64,000 nucleotides of DNA. Source: Schistosoma mansoni (lineage: Eukaryota > Platyhelminthes > Trematoda > Strigeidida > Schistosomatidae). The notes beneath the pieces are model-generated. The model was given only the letters and a program-made list of their open reading frames with translations. It made no database searches and had not been told where the DNA came from. How positions within the stretch are numbered: the stretch's first letter is position 1; each line of letters opens with the position of its first letter. The DNA is taken from positions 434,001-498,000 of the forward strand of contig NW_017386034.1 of NCBI RefSeq assembly GCF_000237925.1, read 5' to 3'. Position numbers and translations under genes: made by a program. Positions 1-12,200 of this stretch are shown here, in pieces.

Positions 1-11
1 TAATTAATTAC

Positions 12-246
12 CTCAGCAAAATTGACATCAGGAAACGATGTTGCAAATTGACCAATTAATTGAGGTGTGAACCATGCTTTAGAATGAGGTGCAAGAATAT
101 ACATATTATTAGCGACAATTGGATAAACAATCAATGCATGACCACGATAAATTAACCACAAGGCTAAATCTAAGCAATGTGACTGAGAATGAAAACCTTG
201 TGCTAAATTATACAAGCTAATTGTTGGCGATAAAGCATTTATGAAG
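12..246 (-). CDS. NPRL3: NPRL3 exon 8 (last exon in the window)
   Basis: 235 nt, from acceptor AAATCTAG to donor GTAATT at 11-10. The first base completes a GAC codon with the previous exon. LYNLAQGFHSQS and ALIVYPIVANNMYILAP match the NPRL3 segment LQQLAQDADLAL...AIIIYPLCENNVYMLSP. The rest of the protein lies to the left of the window. Confidence 0.9.
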
Positions 247-3200
247 CTAGATTTTGAAAAAAGATAAACAAATAAAAATATAACCACAATAAAAGTAACT
301 CAAAATACTACATGACGATCAGCAGAACAATAATTATATCATAAATTAATCATTATTATTGTTACAGTACAGTAATTTAACTAATTATTACTAATGTTAT
401 AATTCGATATGGTCACGTGATTGTAATAAACATCTAACTGAATAATAAAGAAACCGTACTCATAAACCAGATTTATCTAGTAAAGTCATCAACTGACTGA
501 CATACAACTTGCGATGTTCGCCATTTTACATTTTGTATATAAATGTTAATCTAATAATCCAACCAGAGTCATCAAGATTACAATTATTTGCCCAAATAAA
601 GTACCATTCTGAGAATCACATTGATAATGTAACTCATTCATTATGTACAGAATCGTATGTCTAGCTTTGAGCCACATTTTTTATACGATGAACAGTGATA
701 CTATCTAACTGTCCAAACCGAATTATATGGAGTAAAGCTCTAGGGTGCAACCGAATGGTTGGAAGGTGAACTTCTTAACCACTACACCACAGCTCCACTG
801 GAAAATCGATTCAAACTGCTAAGCAACTAAATCGTGCTACTAGTAATAATATAATACAAATTATTCATGAAATAATAATCATATTGATAACCTAATTCTC
901 AGTACTGATCGAATCCTATTAGTCAAGGAACCTATTATGACCATTGAGAATATCACGAGGAAGTTGATTACAATTATAGTTTTCATTGCACACTTACATC
1001 TTTCAATTAAACATGGTGCTAAATTAGTACAGTCAAATTTAAACTGGATTATTAACAATTATGGAGTTAAAAATCAATAAGCGTAAGACTTTGGCTATCG
1101 ATATGGTCCTACTGACAAACAAGATAAATTTTGCCATTTACTGATCCATTACTCTAACCCTGTTGCTTCAAGTTTGTTATGACACTGACAGATTTACTTT
1201 AGTTACCTTTAACTTGAATGGTTACAAGGGCATTAAAAAAAGTAATGTAAAAGATTGGCATTTCTCATGCTAATTAACTACCATCTAAAGTCAAGGAATA
1301 AAGGGATCAAAAACAAAGCAACTATAGAATGAAAGCTTGATCTCTACAATAATTTTAGAGACAACAATGGTAATGTATAGATCACAAATTCGTACGAAGT
1401 AACGCATCCAGAAACCTTAGGAAAAATGATATCTATGATTTTTGCTCATATTTATCAAGAGAATACTCTAGAGATAATAATGTGAGATTAGAAAATTGAT
1501 TTCCGAAGTAAATCATAAGTATGAGTGTACTAGAAATTAAAATTACTGTTTAAACTTTGAAAATGAACAAACAATTGAATACATCTAAGTTTAATGAGCA
1601 TTTAATATTCACTCATCCAGTCAGTCATATGCAACGTAGAACTAGCACCAGTTCAAGTTTCCATACCACATTAGCACAACTAGATAAAATTATCTCAAGA
1701 AAGCTTCCAAAGTAGTAGGAGTAATAAAAATACAAGTAGTATTGGTAGTAGAAGTGTAGTGAATGAGAATTCAGGTATGGAAAACCAATTTATTGTTTAA
1801 TGCAAAATCACACAGTGGCTTAGTAAAATATGGAAATCATACATTAAATACATCACATCCCTTTTCGTTGTCCTTTATGTACTTCATTATTCCTCTAATT
1901 CTGTTGTTATTTCAATCCATCTCCGAGTTTCTTTCTGTTCTCTTCATTTCAATCTTCTGCTGCCAGGCATTCCACTTCCCGTTGGTGCTACATACTACTT
2001 ATATCTGTCAGCATAAGTAGTATATACCACAGCAGTAATAGAAACGATTAGGTTTAGAAAAGAAGTGTATAAGGAGATTTCGGAACTCAGGTTCTAACAG
2101 AAGACAAGAATTGGATGCATCTGCATACTTGCGAACGATTCTTAGCTATGCTACCAAAAGTCGCTAACCATTAGCTACGATAATCGATGGGACTCCGACT
2201 ACGTAGTCTACACCTTTTATTATTGAAATCATTGGAACGACTTTGATTAGAACAGTATTGTATTTTTAGGAAAAGGATTTTTTCCAAGCAGTTTATTTAT
2301 CCAAACTATTTTTTCCTGTATAAATGAACTTTAAAAAACTTTTAAGATGGCTTATTTTCGTCAGCATGTTACAAATAATCTTTAACCCGTTCTTTATAGA
2401 ATCATTTGAGTATATCTTTTTTGTTCTGCTTGTTGACTAATTATATATGAACTTTGAAAAATTTCTGTGAACTTTCTTCCTTACTTAATATTAGTGTTGC
2501 ACCTGATATGTTTAAAAAGCTTACGCTGTAACAGTGAAATGATGAATACTTGAATTTATCCAACGAGATGTCCATGTTTAACAATCATGGGCTAACAATA
2601 TTGGTCGTACGGAGAAATTCAAGAAATGTTAAATAGTAGCAACAATATAGTAACAATGAAACAGAAACACTATACAAATTTTTGTTTTCAAAGGAAATCA
2701 TATGTTTGAATGCAGTTTTCCACACAAACAAGTTAGTAGAAGAGCAAGAGTAAAATTTACTATTATAAATTATTTATTAAAATAAAATATCTAAAGGTCT
2801 CAACATTGAAGTTTTGAAACAAAGTTTAAAATTCCACAGTATTTCACTATTTTTTTTATCTAACACTATGAACACGAAGCTTCGAGTTAAATGACGTCGA
2901 ATATTTGATAATAGTACTGATGACAAAAATTAAGTCTAGTGAAGTCGAAGTGAACAAAAGCTTGATGGGGATAACCAATTTATAGTTTAATGCAAAACTA
3001 AAGAGTGCTTTCATAAAATATGAACACTATACATTAAATACACTATTTGTGCGTCTTTCTTCAGTCGTTCTTTACACGATCCATGATACTTCAATCCTGT
3101 TGCTATTACAACTGTCCTCTGTTTCCCCTCCTGTTCTCATTAATCTTCTCAATCTTCTGCTGGAAGGCATTCCATTTCCCATTGGTGCTACATGATATTT

Positions 3201-6200
3201 ATATCTGTCAACATACGTAGCATACACCACAAAGTCAGTGAGGAAGTGAAGCAGACACTCGTGAGAAAGTACACATAATAAGGAATATAATTGAATATAG
3301 GATTTAAACAACAATAGAACCAAGATGGGTTCAAATTCATAAACCCTTACCACAAAAAATCTCACACTAACAATAAAATTTGGTACCAGATGAATATCAT
3401 TTTGAAATTCCATTACAAAACAGTATATACAATTTAATAAATTAATCACATTACATAAAATACTAGTTGGTATGCTTAATTTTATCCATGAAGAACAATA
3501 CTTCATTTAAATTTGAAAGAAAACTGGAAAAGTTATGAATGACCTTTATAACTCAAACAACATAAATTTAATTCAGTGGTAACTTATAATAAATGGGTGT
3601 TCAAAGCTCTTTTCCTAAAAAAATATTTACTTTGATTTCAAAGTGATGTATTAAATATAGGTGTGTATAGAAGAGCAGATGAATACAAACCTGAACAAAA
3701 TGTAAAGTTAATAATATTTTAAAACAGTTTCCATAGCATGCTACTTAGTTTTGTTTTTAAATTCCTCATTAGTACATAACTGTCGTTTGTCACGTTTGCT
3801 AAACTAAATATGAAGTAGGATTTGAGCATTTAGTAAGTAAAAAATAATTTTATTGACTTGGATATTAAGAGAAGACAAAACATCGAAGAGAGATTCTGGT
3901 AAAATGTAAAACGGACTTGAACATCAGAGCTTTCCAACATCTAACAGCTAACCAGTGTTTAGGTCAGACGTATAGCCTAAAATAAGAGAGGTAAGTCAAT
4001 TCATAGTGTTATAATCTTACATTAATTGGAATAGTTGAGAATATCACAGTGCAAACTAAATCAAAGTATGTATTGACATACTACCATGTATAGTGTAAAA
4101 TTAATAGTTAAATAAACTTCAGAAATGGCTAATTTTCCATCTAATTGTCCTACACATATAATCACTCTATTGTACAGATATTCACATTTTAAATACTATA
4201 TTTTTTGATAAGTAAACACTTTAAAGTTAATTTCTATGACACTGAATTTTTAAATAAACGAGTGAATTCTACGTTTTCTTTCTAATGGTTTGTAAGCTTT
4301 TTTTATTAATAAGGAAGGACATGAACACCGTTGGATGCCGGCTCAGTGGTCTATCGGTTAAGTGCTCTGGTGCGAGACTGGTAGGTCCTGGGTTCGAATC
4401 TCACGAGTGCGGAATCGTGGATGCGCACTGCTGAGGAGTCGCATAATAGGACGAAACGGTCGTCCAGCGCTTCCGGGTTTCTCATGGTGGTCTAACTTCA
4501 ATTTACTTATGATCTCAACTATATATAATAAGGAATATCATTAAATAAAACAAAAGAAATTTCATAGAAACAATGTGTAGTGAATTCATTCATCACTATT
4601 GACAATTAAAGCTAAAATAAATGCTAGTCATGAGAAGAAGAAGAAGAAAAAGTAATTGACATTATGCAAAATATAAAGTTCATATTGTTTCATTTCCATC
4701 TATACAAATTTAACACTGTACATTCTTCTTCTTATGAAAACAAAAAATATTGGGATTGAAAAATGAATATATCATTGGATTGGATGTATATTTTGCTTAA
4801 TTATATATATATGGGAAAAAAATATTTTAAAAATAACTCATTTGAAGTGTAATAAAGTTTGCGTGTTGATAATGTAGGTTAATTGTGCAGTAAACACGAT
4901 CAAAGTGAAACACATACAAACAAAATTTCTAACCCTTTTGTCGTGTTCACATACGTATAAACGTATAATTCAGTAACAGCTAAATAAAAAACTATTAGAA
5001 ATGATAAATACATAGTGAAGTTTGAAAAAAATTACAGTTCAGTAGACAAAGAAGGGGGAAAAACAAATAAACAAATACAAGTATATAAATAGGCTTTATT
5101 TTAATTAGTTCTCCTAGTACTGAATAAATAAACAATCTAATATTATATCAACCTTCAAGGAGGAAAATGAATAGTAGCAACAATAGTTTAACTTCCAATT
5201 TTGATGGAACACGGCACAATGATTGTTTAGAATATGAATTGCCTAATTTATTTGTTGCAATCTTTGGATTTTTCACAATTATATTTGGCAGTGCAGGAAG
5301 TATATTGACATACATTTATTTATTCATGTTTCGTAGAAGTTCTAAATCGGTGAGTGTAACCACTACGGCAACTAGAACTGAAAGAACAAGTAATAACAGT
5401 TGTTCAAGTGCAGGAGGTAGTGATATTCAACCAAAACAAAGTAATCTACGTGAATCAACTCAACTATTAATGGCTTGTTTAGCATTAGTAGATTTTCTTG
5501 GTCAAAATATCAGTTGTTTACGTTATACAATTCTTGCTTTAAAACAATATGACATAAGATTATTTTATACAGATATATTTTGTCGATTACAACTATTTGC
5601 TGAATACTGTTGTCAAGATAGTTCAGCATGGTTTATAAAGACAAATATGTAGTTATCAATCTAGTATGACGAATACGTAGTCAGAGTTGATAGAAAACAT
5701 TTTGCTTCGGTTTACAAGATGTAACTGTAGGAAAGCGTAAAAGTATTTGTGTGGGATTAGTTATCATTGGTAAAAATTCAGTTCTACTTGCAGGTAGTCA
5801 AGATGTTTGCGGTGAAGGTTATACAGATAAAACATTTTTCCTTGTTGATTTGATCTTTAAATGTCTTATCCCATTCATTCTATTAATGACTACAAGTATT
5901 GGGAACTTAGTATTAATGCATCGTCAATTAGTAAAAATGCATGCTGATCACATGACAATTAATAAAGGATTATCTATTATAACAATGAGTCGTAAAGAAA
6001 AACAAAAACTGCCACCAACAACAGCAGCTATGTGGGAAGTAATATTTGCATGTCGTATGATGATTGTATCAAGTATTGTATACATTATTGGTGCATTACC
6101 AATTAATTTATTTAAATTATCAATGTCAAATTTTAAAAATGTACTTACAGCACGTGATATTTGTTCAGTTACAGATATTATTTATAATGCTATTAATATA

Positions 6201-9200
6201 ATGTTTTGGACATGTGTAGGATTACGATTTTATTTGTATATATTTAGTTCACCAAGGGTACGTCGTGATATGTTTTTAATATTTCGAATAATTTTAGTAA
6301 AATTTCATTGTTTATCACCAATAAGAAGAAAATCAAAAAGAAATGAAACATCACAAAGTAAATCAGGAATAAGTGAAATGAGTAAAAGTCAAACAACTGG
6401 AAGACATAATTGAACATTTACACTTAATTAATTACATAACAAATACAAATCATTCTTAGTTTGATAATATACACATGTATAATCTTGGTACAATGAATTT
6501 GTTTGTCATGTATACAAAGTAAACAATTATTACTGTACCATTTTAAAATTAACCGGGACAATTTATGCAGCTAAATGACATTTAGAAAAACTATCTATAT
6601 TAGCACTACATGTTGATATTGTTTCTAAAAGAAGATCAAAAGGTAATAAGTAAATAAATAAAATCTATTCATTATTCCATATTGTAAACAAAATATCATT
6701 AATGTAGTAAATATTCCATCTAACTAATTGATCTATCTATTTATTTATTGTTTGAAAATTACATAAAGAGCAACATTGATAAGGTAAATCATTTCTATTA
6801 GATTTCTTTTGTTTTTCTGTAACGTTTATATTCATATGTAATAATAGATAGATCGATTTATATTTTGATTATGATGAGGAAATGGAGTAATATGGAAATA
6901 AAGAAGATATTTTTGATTGCCCGAAACTTAACATTGTTAAACTATCCATGGAAGATTCATACAGTCTTCAAGTACTCACATTTATCACATAGAACAACAA
7001 AATTATGACACATACAAAGAAATCGAAATCTGCCATACATATTTATTTATTCAAGAAATCACACCTTATAATTAACTAGAAGTACAACAGTAACAGCATT
7101 AGACGAAATCCAAAAAGTTACCAAAAGAAAATCCAATGAAAAAAAGTAGAAATAAATGCGATACTCAACATTTAAAACAAGATAGAATAAATACACCTTC
7201 ATTATCTCTTTTCAGCTATGTTATTTAAATTCTTTTACTAATAATTTCGATTTACAAAATGATGGTTCTTAATTTAACTATTCCCGGGTATTTATTAAGG
7301 CAACAATCATAAAAAAAATTTATACCATAAAGAATTTGTTGCATATATGGAAAAATAATATGCTGAATCGAATTTTGATTTTATATACGAATTGTAAGAG
7401 ACGAGACTGTAAGTTTATAAATGTATAGTTTTCACTGTAAGTGGGTTCTGGACCGAATGAGCTGAGCTAGGCGGGAAGCTACTATACAGAGGACCAATAA
7501 GGACTCAGAGTTGACTCAAAGCTGCTAGTGCTGGTTGATGCGTCATTGATTTAGCTCAGAGATAAGGCCAAAGAAGTCGGTATTCCGATTAGCGACTTCA
7601 TCACGCGATATTTAACGGGCCATATGACTTAAAAACTTGAAAAGTAGAACTACCTTAGTTATATAATCCAACAGCGTTTGCAGAATAAAATGATTAAATT
7701 ATGATGTGTACAAGCAGCAAATATACATCTCAAGTTTTCTCACTAATAAATGAAGTCCCGACAAAGTTTCGGGAAACATTAGTTGTTGTGGTAGTACATT
7801 CTGCCTTCTCAATCCTTGGAATCAAGTCTAACACTTAAAATATTCAAAATGAAGTTTAAAAACTGTAATAGAATCTTATCATACAAGATGTTATCGAAAT
7901 TACTGTTGAGTCGGCTTCCGGAGAACTTCAATGGAGCCTCCAGAGGCCCAAAAGGGGCCAAAGAGCCCTAGCCAATCAGAGTATGGTGGAACATTCTAGA
8001 ATTCCAACGTGGCGTGCTACTATTGGACGGTAGCATAATATGTCGTTAACGGATTGGCTAAAATATGATGTTGATTTAACAGACGCTAACATCTATAAAT
8101 ACCGATGATTTTCTGTACAGGAACGAACCTTGAAGTAAAGTATTTTCTCTCATTCTTGCGTCTTCTCTCTGGTGTTCAAGTAGCTGGGTAGTTCTAGCCT
8201 GTGGGTTACCAGAATAGCTTAGGAAACGAATATAGCGTACAATCGACAAGACTTATCACTGCAGACGGGGTAAATAAAAAAAAGGCTCTAACTTCCTATC
8301 AGATATACTGTTGCATTTGTTGTTACAGTACCTTTAGAAACAGTGCATGGCACTTCTCCAACAATATTTAACTTCCCTCAGATGCACTGTGTGCCAGTTG
8401 TGTTGTTGAGAAAACTGTGGGTCTTCCAATGTTCTTCCATGTTTCTGGGCTGATTAGTGTAATATCAGAAGCTGTATCAAGTTGAAGTCGAGTACGGTGT
8501 TTATTAATATCCAAGGTTACGTACTTTCTTTGGCGGCAACTTCGTACTTTGTTATGTGATACCAATATTCTTTTCGTTAATGCGCCAGACCTGTATTTCT
8601 TGAAGTATAATTTCGACGAATGTCGTTTATGGGTTCTTCTTCTGCAGTTTGTTTCTTTATGCCCCTTTCGATGACATTTTCTGCAACGATGTTCTTTATA
8701 CGGGCAGAACCTCTGATAGTGCCAACCTCCACATGACCAGCATGAAGATGGGGGTTGGTCGCCTGTGAGCGATACTTTTCTTGGGTAGAATTCTTTCTTT
8801 TCGCTTACAGCATGCACATGTGGCAAATGGTTATTATTTTCAACCATGTAAGTATCATGTTTCAAGTTTATCAGTCTTTGGCACTCTGTAGTAACTTCTT
8901 GTAGTGTTATGTTCGGACACTGTTCAATTTTACTCAAAATTCTGGTTCTGATATAAGCATCTTCGGAAGATTGTAGGCTACACACGAATACGAGACATTT
9001 AAACTGATCTTCTGTTATTGTTGATAATTTGAAGCGTCCACACTCACGATTTACTAAACCTGCATGCTTCACCCAGTCATCATCAACTGCTTTTGTTATC
9101 TTCAGACATTGATAACGAATATTGAATAAGGATGACTGTTCAGCAAATATTTATGACAAAATCTCAATTGTTTCATCAAAAGAAAAGTCTCTTGGGTTCT

Positions 9201-12200
9201 TTGGAAGGATGAAATTACTGTAGCGTTCATGTTCAACTGTTCCAAGTTTTCTTAAGAGTATTCTGACCTTGGCGGCGTCATCAAGTCTTCTGAGGTCGAC
9301 CTTGAATAAATCTTCGTATTTCTTGAACCGGGTTTCAAAAGTAATACCAGCCGAACCATCGAAATTAAATTCATGGATAGAATTAATAATATGGTCGACA
9401 TTCGATTTGGAAGCATCATCTGTAAAACCATTTTGACTCAGGTTTAATTTTTGGGTTAAAGTCTCTATAATACGAACCCGGAACTGTTCGAAACGTTTTT
9501 CTTGACGCTCCAGCAAGGCTTCAAATTGTTCAAAGGTAAATGACATCTTGATAAGCTAACCCCGTCGCCAGTGATAAGTCTTGTCGATTGTACGCTATAT
9601 TCTTTCCTAAGCTATTCTGGAAACCCACAGATTCACAAAACGACTAATGAGATTATTCACCTTAGTCCGCTGAGCATTATATACTGATAAAATATTTACA
9701 CATAAAATAGTAGAGAAAATGAATTTTGGACGTAACAAAGTCGACTGATCCTATATAGTACACTTGTATTTAGCATACGATTAGATAAGTTTATCAATGC
9801 ATTTCTAAAAATCCATCATGAATGAATAGAGAACAGAGGATGAAGATAAATGGATTCATTCTCATAGGTTTAATGAATAATAACCACCAAACTGACATAA
9901 GGATGATTTTTTTTAAAAACATTATCTGACAAAACTCGTCTAACGCAATCTATGCTTTAAGATCGTAAGGAAGTAAAAGGAATCCATACAAATAAACTTA
10001 ATCTTTGTAATCAAAATGTTTCTTCATCCTGACCACCCATTTATTTAATCAAACGGATTTTTACTTCAATAACTGGCCACATATACAGTTTTAGTAATCA
10101 TCCGACTGACTCATTTTTGGATCCCTTTTATGATTAACCCAATTATTTCAATAAATAACAATAAATCTATATGGATAGTGTTCATTTACTAACAACCATC
10201 GAACTGATATGAGTTTTATGTCTAAACTTAAGTCAAGATATTGATGTAGAACCAAGATGAGGATTCGATAAGAAAATGTTTTCTTTTTTCCGTCCGAATT
10301 GTATTTGAAGGTTAAGTGGAAAAATTTCAGTAAAATACAATTCAGTAAGGTAAATTATTGTTAGATGATATCATTTACTAAAGCTGTACAATTGTTTCGA
10401 CAGTTATTTTATACGTTGTCCCTTTCTTATATTCATCAAGTGGACAATTATTTTTCACACATCTCTTCAATACGTCATTTTTATTGCTATTACCATTTGA
10501 CTACTACTTAGCCCTAGAAACATTTTTTGATCAATTTTTGTCCATTTTGCGAATGGCACAACGATTTTGTTTCAATATACATTACTACGTGTAAAATAAT
10601 CACAAATACGATTGTGAAGCTTTAATAAACATCGTTGAAAAGAAAATCCTCCAATAATTGACCGAATGCTGAGTATGGTATCTTTGCTTAACTGTTTAGA
10701 GTGTTGATATAATTCTATTATTCAAGTTACAGAGTACAGCAGTTCGTTCTGTTCTTCTTTATGACCGAGAAGCGTGGCCATTAAGAATAGAAGATACTCG
10801 TAAATTATTAGTATTTGGACACATATGTTTGAGAAATATTGCCAGCATCTGCTGGGATCACCGGGTAAGTAATAGTGAGGTTAGACACAGGGTATTAGGG
10901 AATGATGGTAAATAAGTTGATGAGGTTGTGAATCTTTATCGACTGAGATGGTTGGGTCACGTGTTACGTATGCCTCAACACCGATTACCACGACTCGCAA
11001 TGCTCACCAGTATTGGGGATGGTTGGAAGAGAGTTAGGGATGGCCAATCTAAGACGTGGTATCAGTCTATTAAGTCACTAACTTCTAGTCTAAGCCATGT
11101 TGGTAGATGCAGACTACTTGGTTGGGGTCCGCGTGACTATCGTAACCAATGGTTGAAGACTCTGGGTGACATGGCCCAGAATCGATCACAATGGCGTGGG
11201 TGTAAACACTCCCTGTCTTCCCTTAAGCTATGAGATTAAAATTGTTTCATATCCTTTTTCCTGTACTATATCCTTATATACAATCTTTCTTTTATATATT
11301 ACTACCATCGAAGTAATAACTTCTATGATTTTGGTGTTTATCTTGTGCTAATGAGGTGTGGCAACTTGGGCTGATGCATATAAGTGCGTGGTCCTACGTT
11401 GTAGAAGACTGACTGACTGCCAGAGTGACCATTAGTCTACGTAACCCAACATCGCATGGACTGTGAAGGACTAGATGGACATGATATTGGTTATTACTCA
11501 GTAATCAATTGATTGTAAATACCTCAGTCCTATAGTAGGTTAGTCCAGGTCTAAATAGTGTAATGGCAATAACTCAGACCATGAAGCTGAATGGTATGGC
11601 ATCGAATCCTTCAGGAAGCACTATTTCTTTTATGATTATATATGTACTTCTGTTGATAGGAGACAAATAACACAAAACCTGGGCCAACGGTTTCCTGTAG
11701 ACTTCTTCCAATCAACTAACAAGAAATTTTCATCATTGAACCGTATTTATTTTACTTAATGACGTAATAGGGACTTTTTATTGGAAATATTTAATGTAAT
11801 TAAAAAGATATTTAATCTATGTTGCTGCATTTTGGGTAACTATAAAAGAATGAAAAGAGACACAATGAACCGTAAAGAATAGGAAAAAAAGATAACAAGA
11901 CCTATTAAAAGGGTTGGAAAAATATAGAAAGGTGACGTACAGAAATAGAATAAAGTAATGAGTGTTTATTAAGGACTATGAATAGAAGCACCTATGTTAA
12001 TACCACAAAGTCAGTTTATTTACAAGTTCAGGCAACAGTTATATACTAAATGAACTGCTATGACATCTACAGATAAATGTATATAGGTTTCTCTTATTCC
12101 ACTCCTATTTATGTTAACATACTATATTAAAATAGGCTAGACTACGAATCAACAAAGTACGTATCACAGTATAACAAATTAAAAGTTATTTTTTAAAAAT

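Noticed and set aside
247-345. Apparent coding continuation of NPRL3 exon 8 if TGA is read as Trp
   Set aside because: The fluke nuclear code uses TGA as stop. A good acceptor at 248-247 gives the right codon phase, so this stretch is intron.
4331-4405. Functional tRNA gene
   Set aside because: It has A- and B-box-like sequences, but no closed acceptor stem, and a hammerhead follows. It is the head of an Sm-alpha-type SINE.
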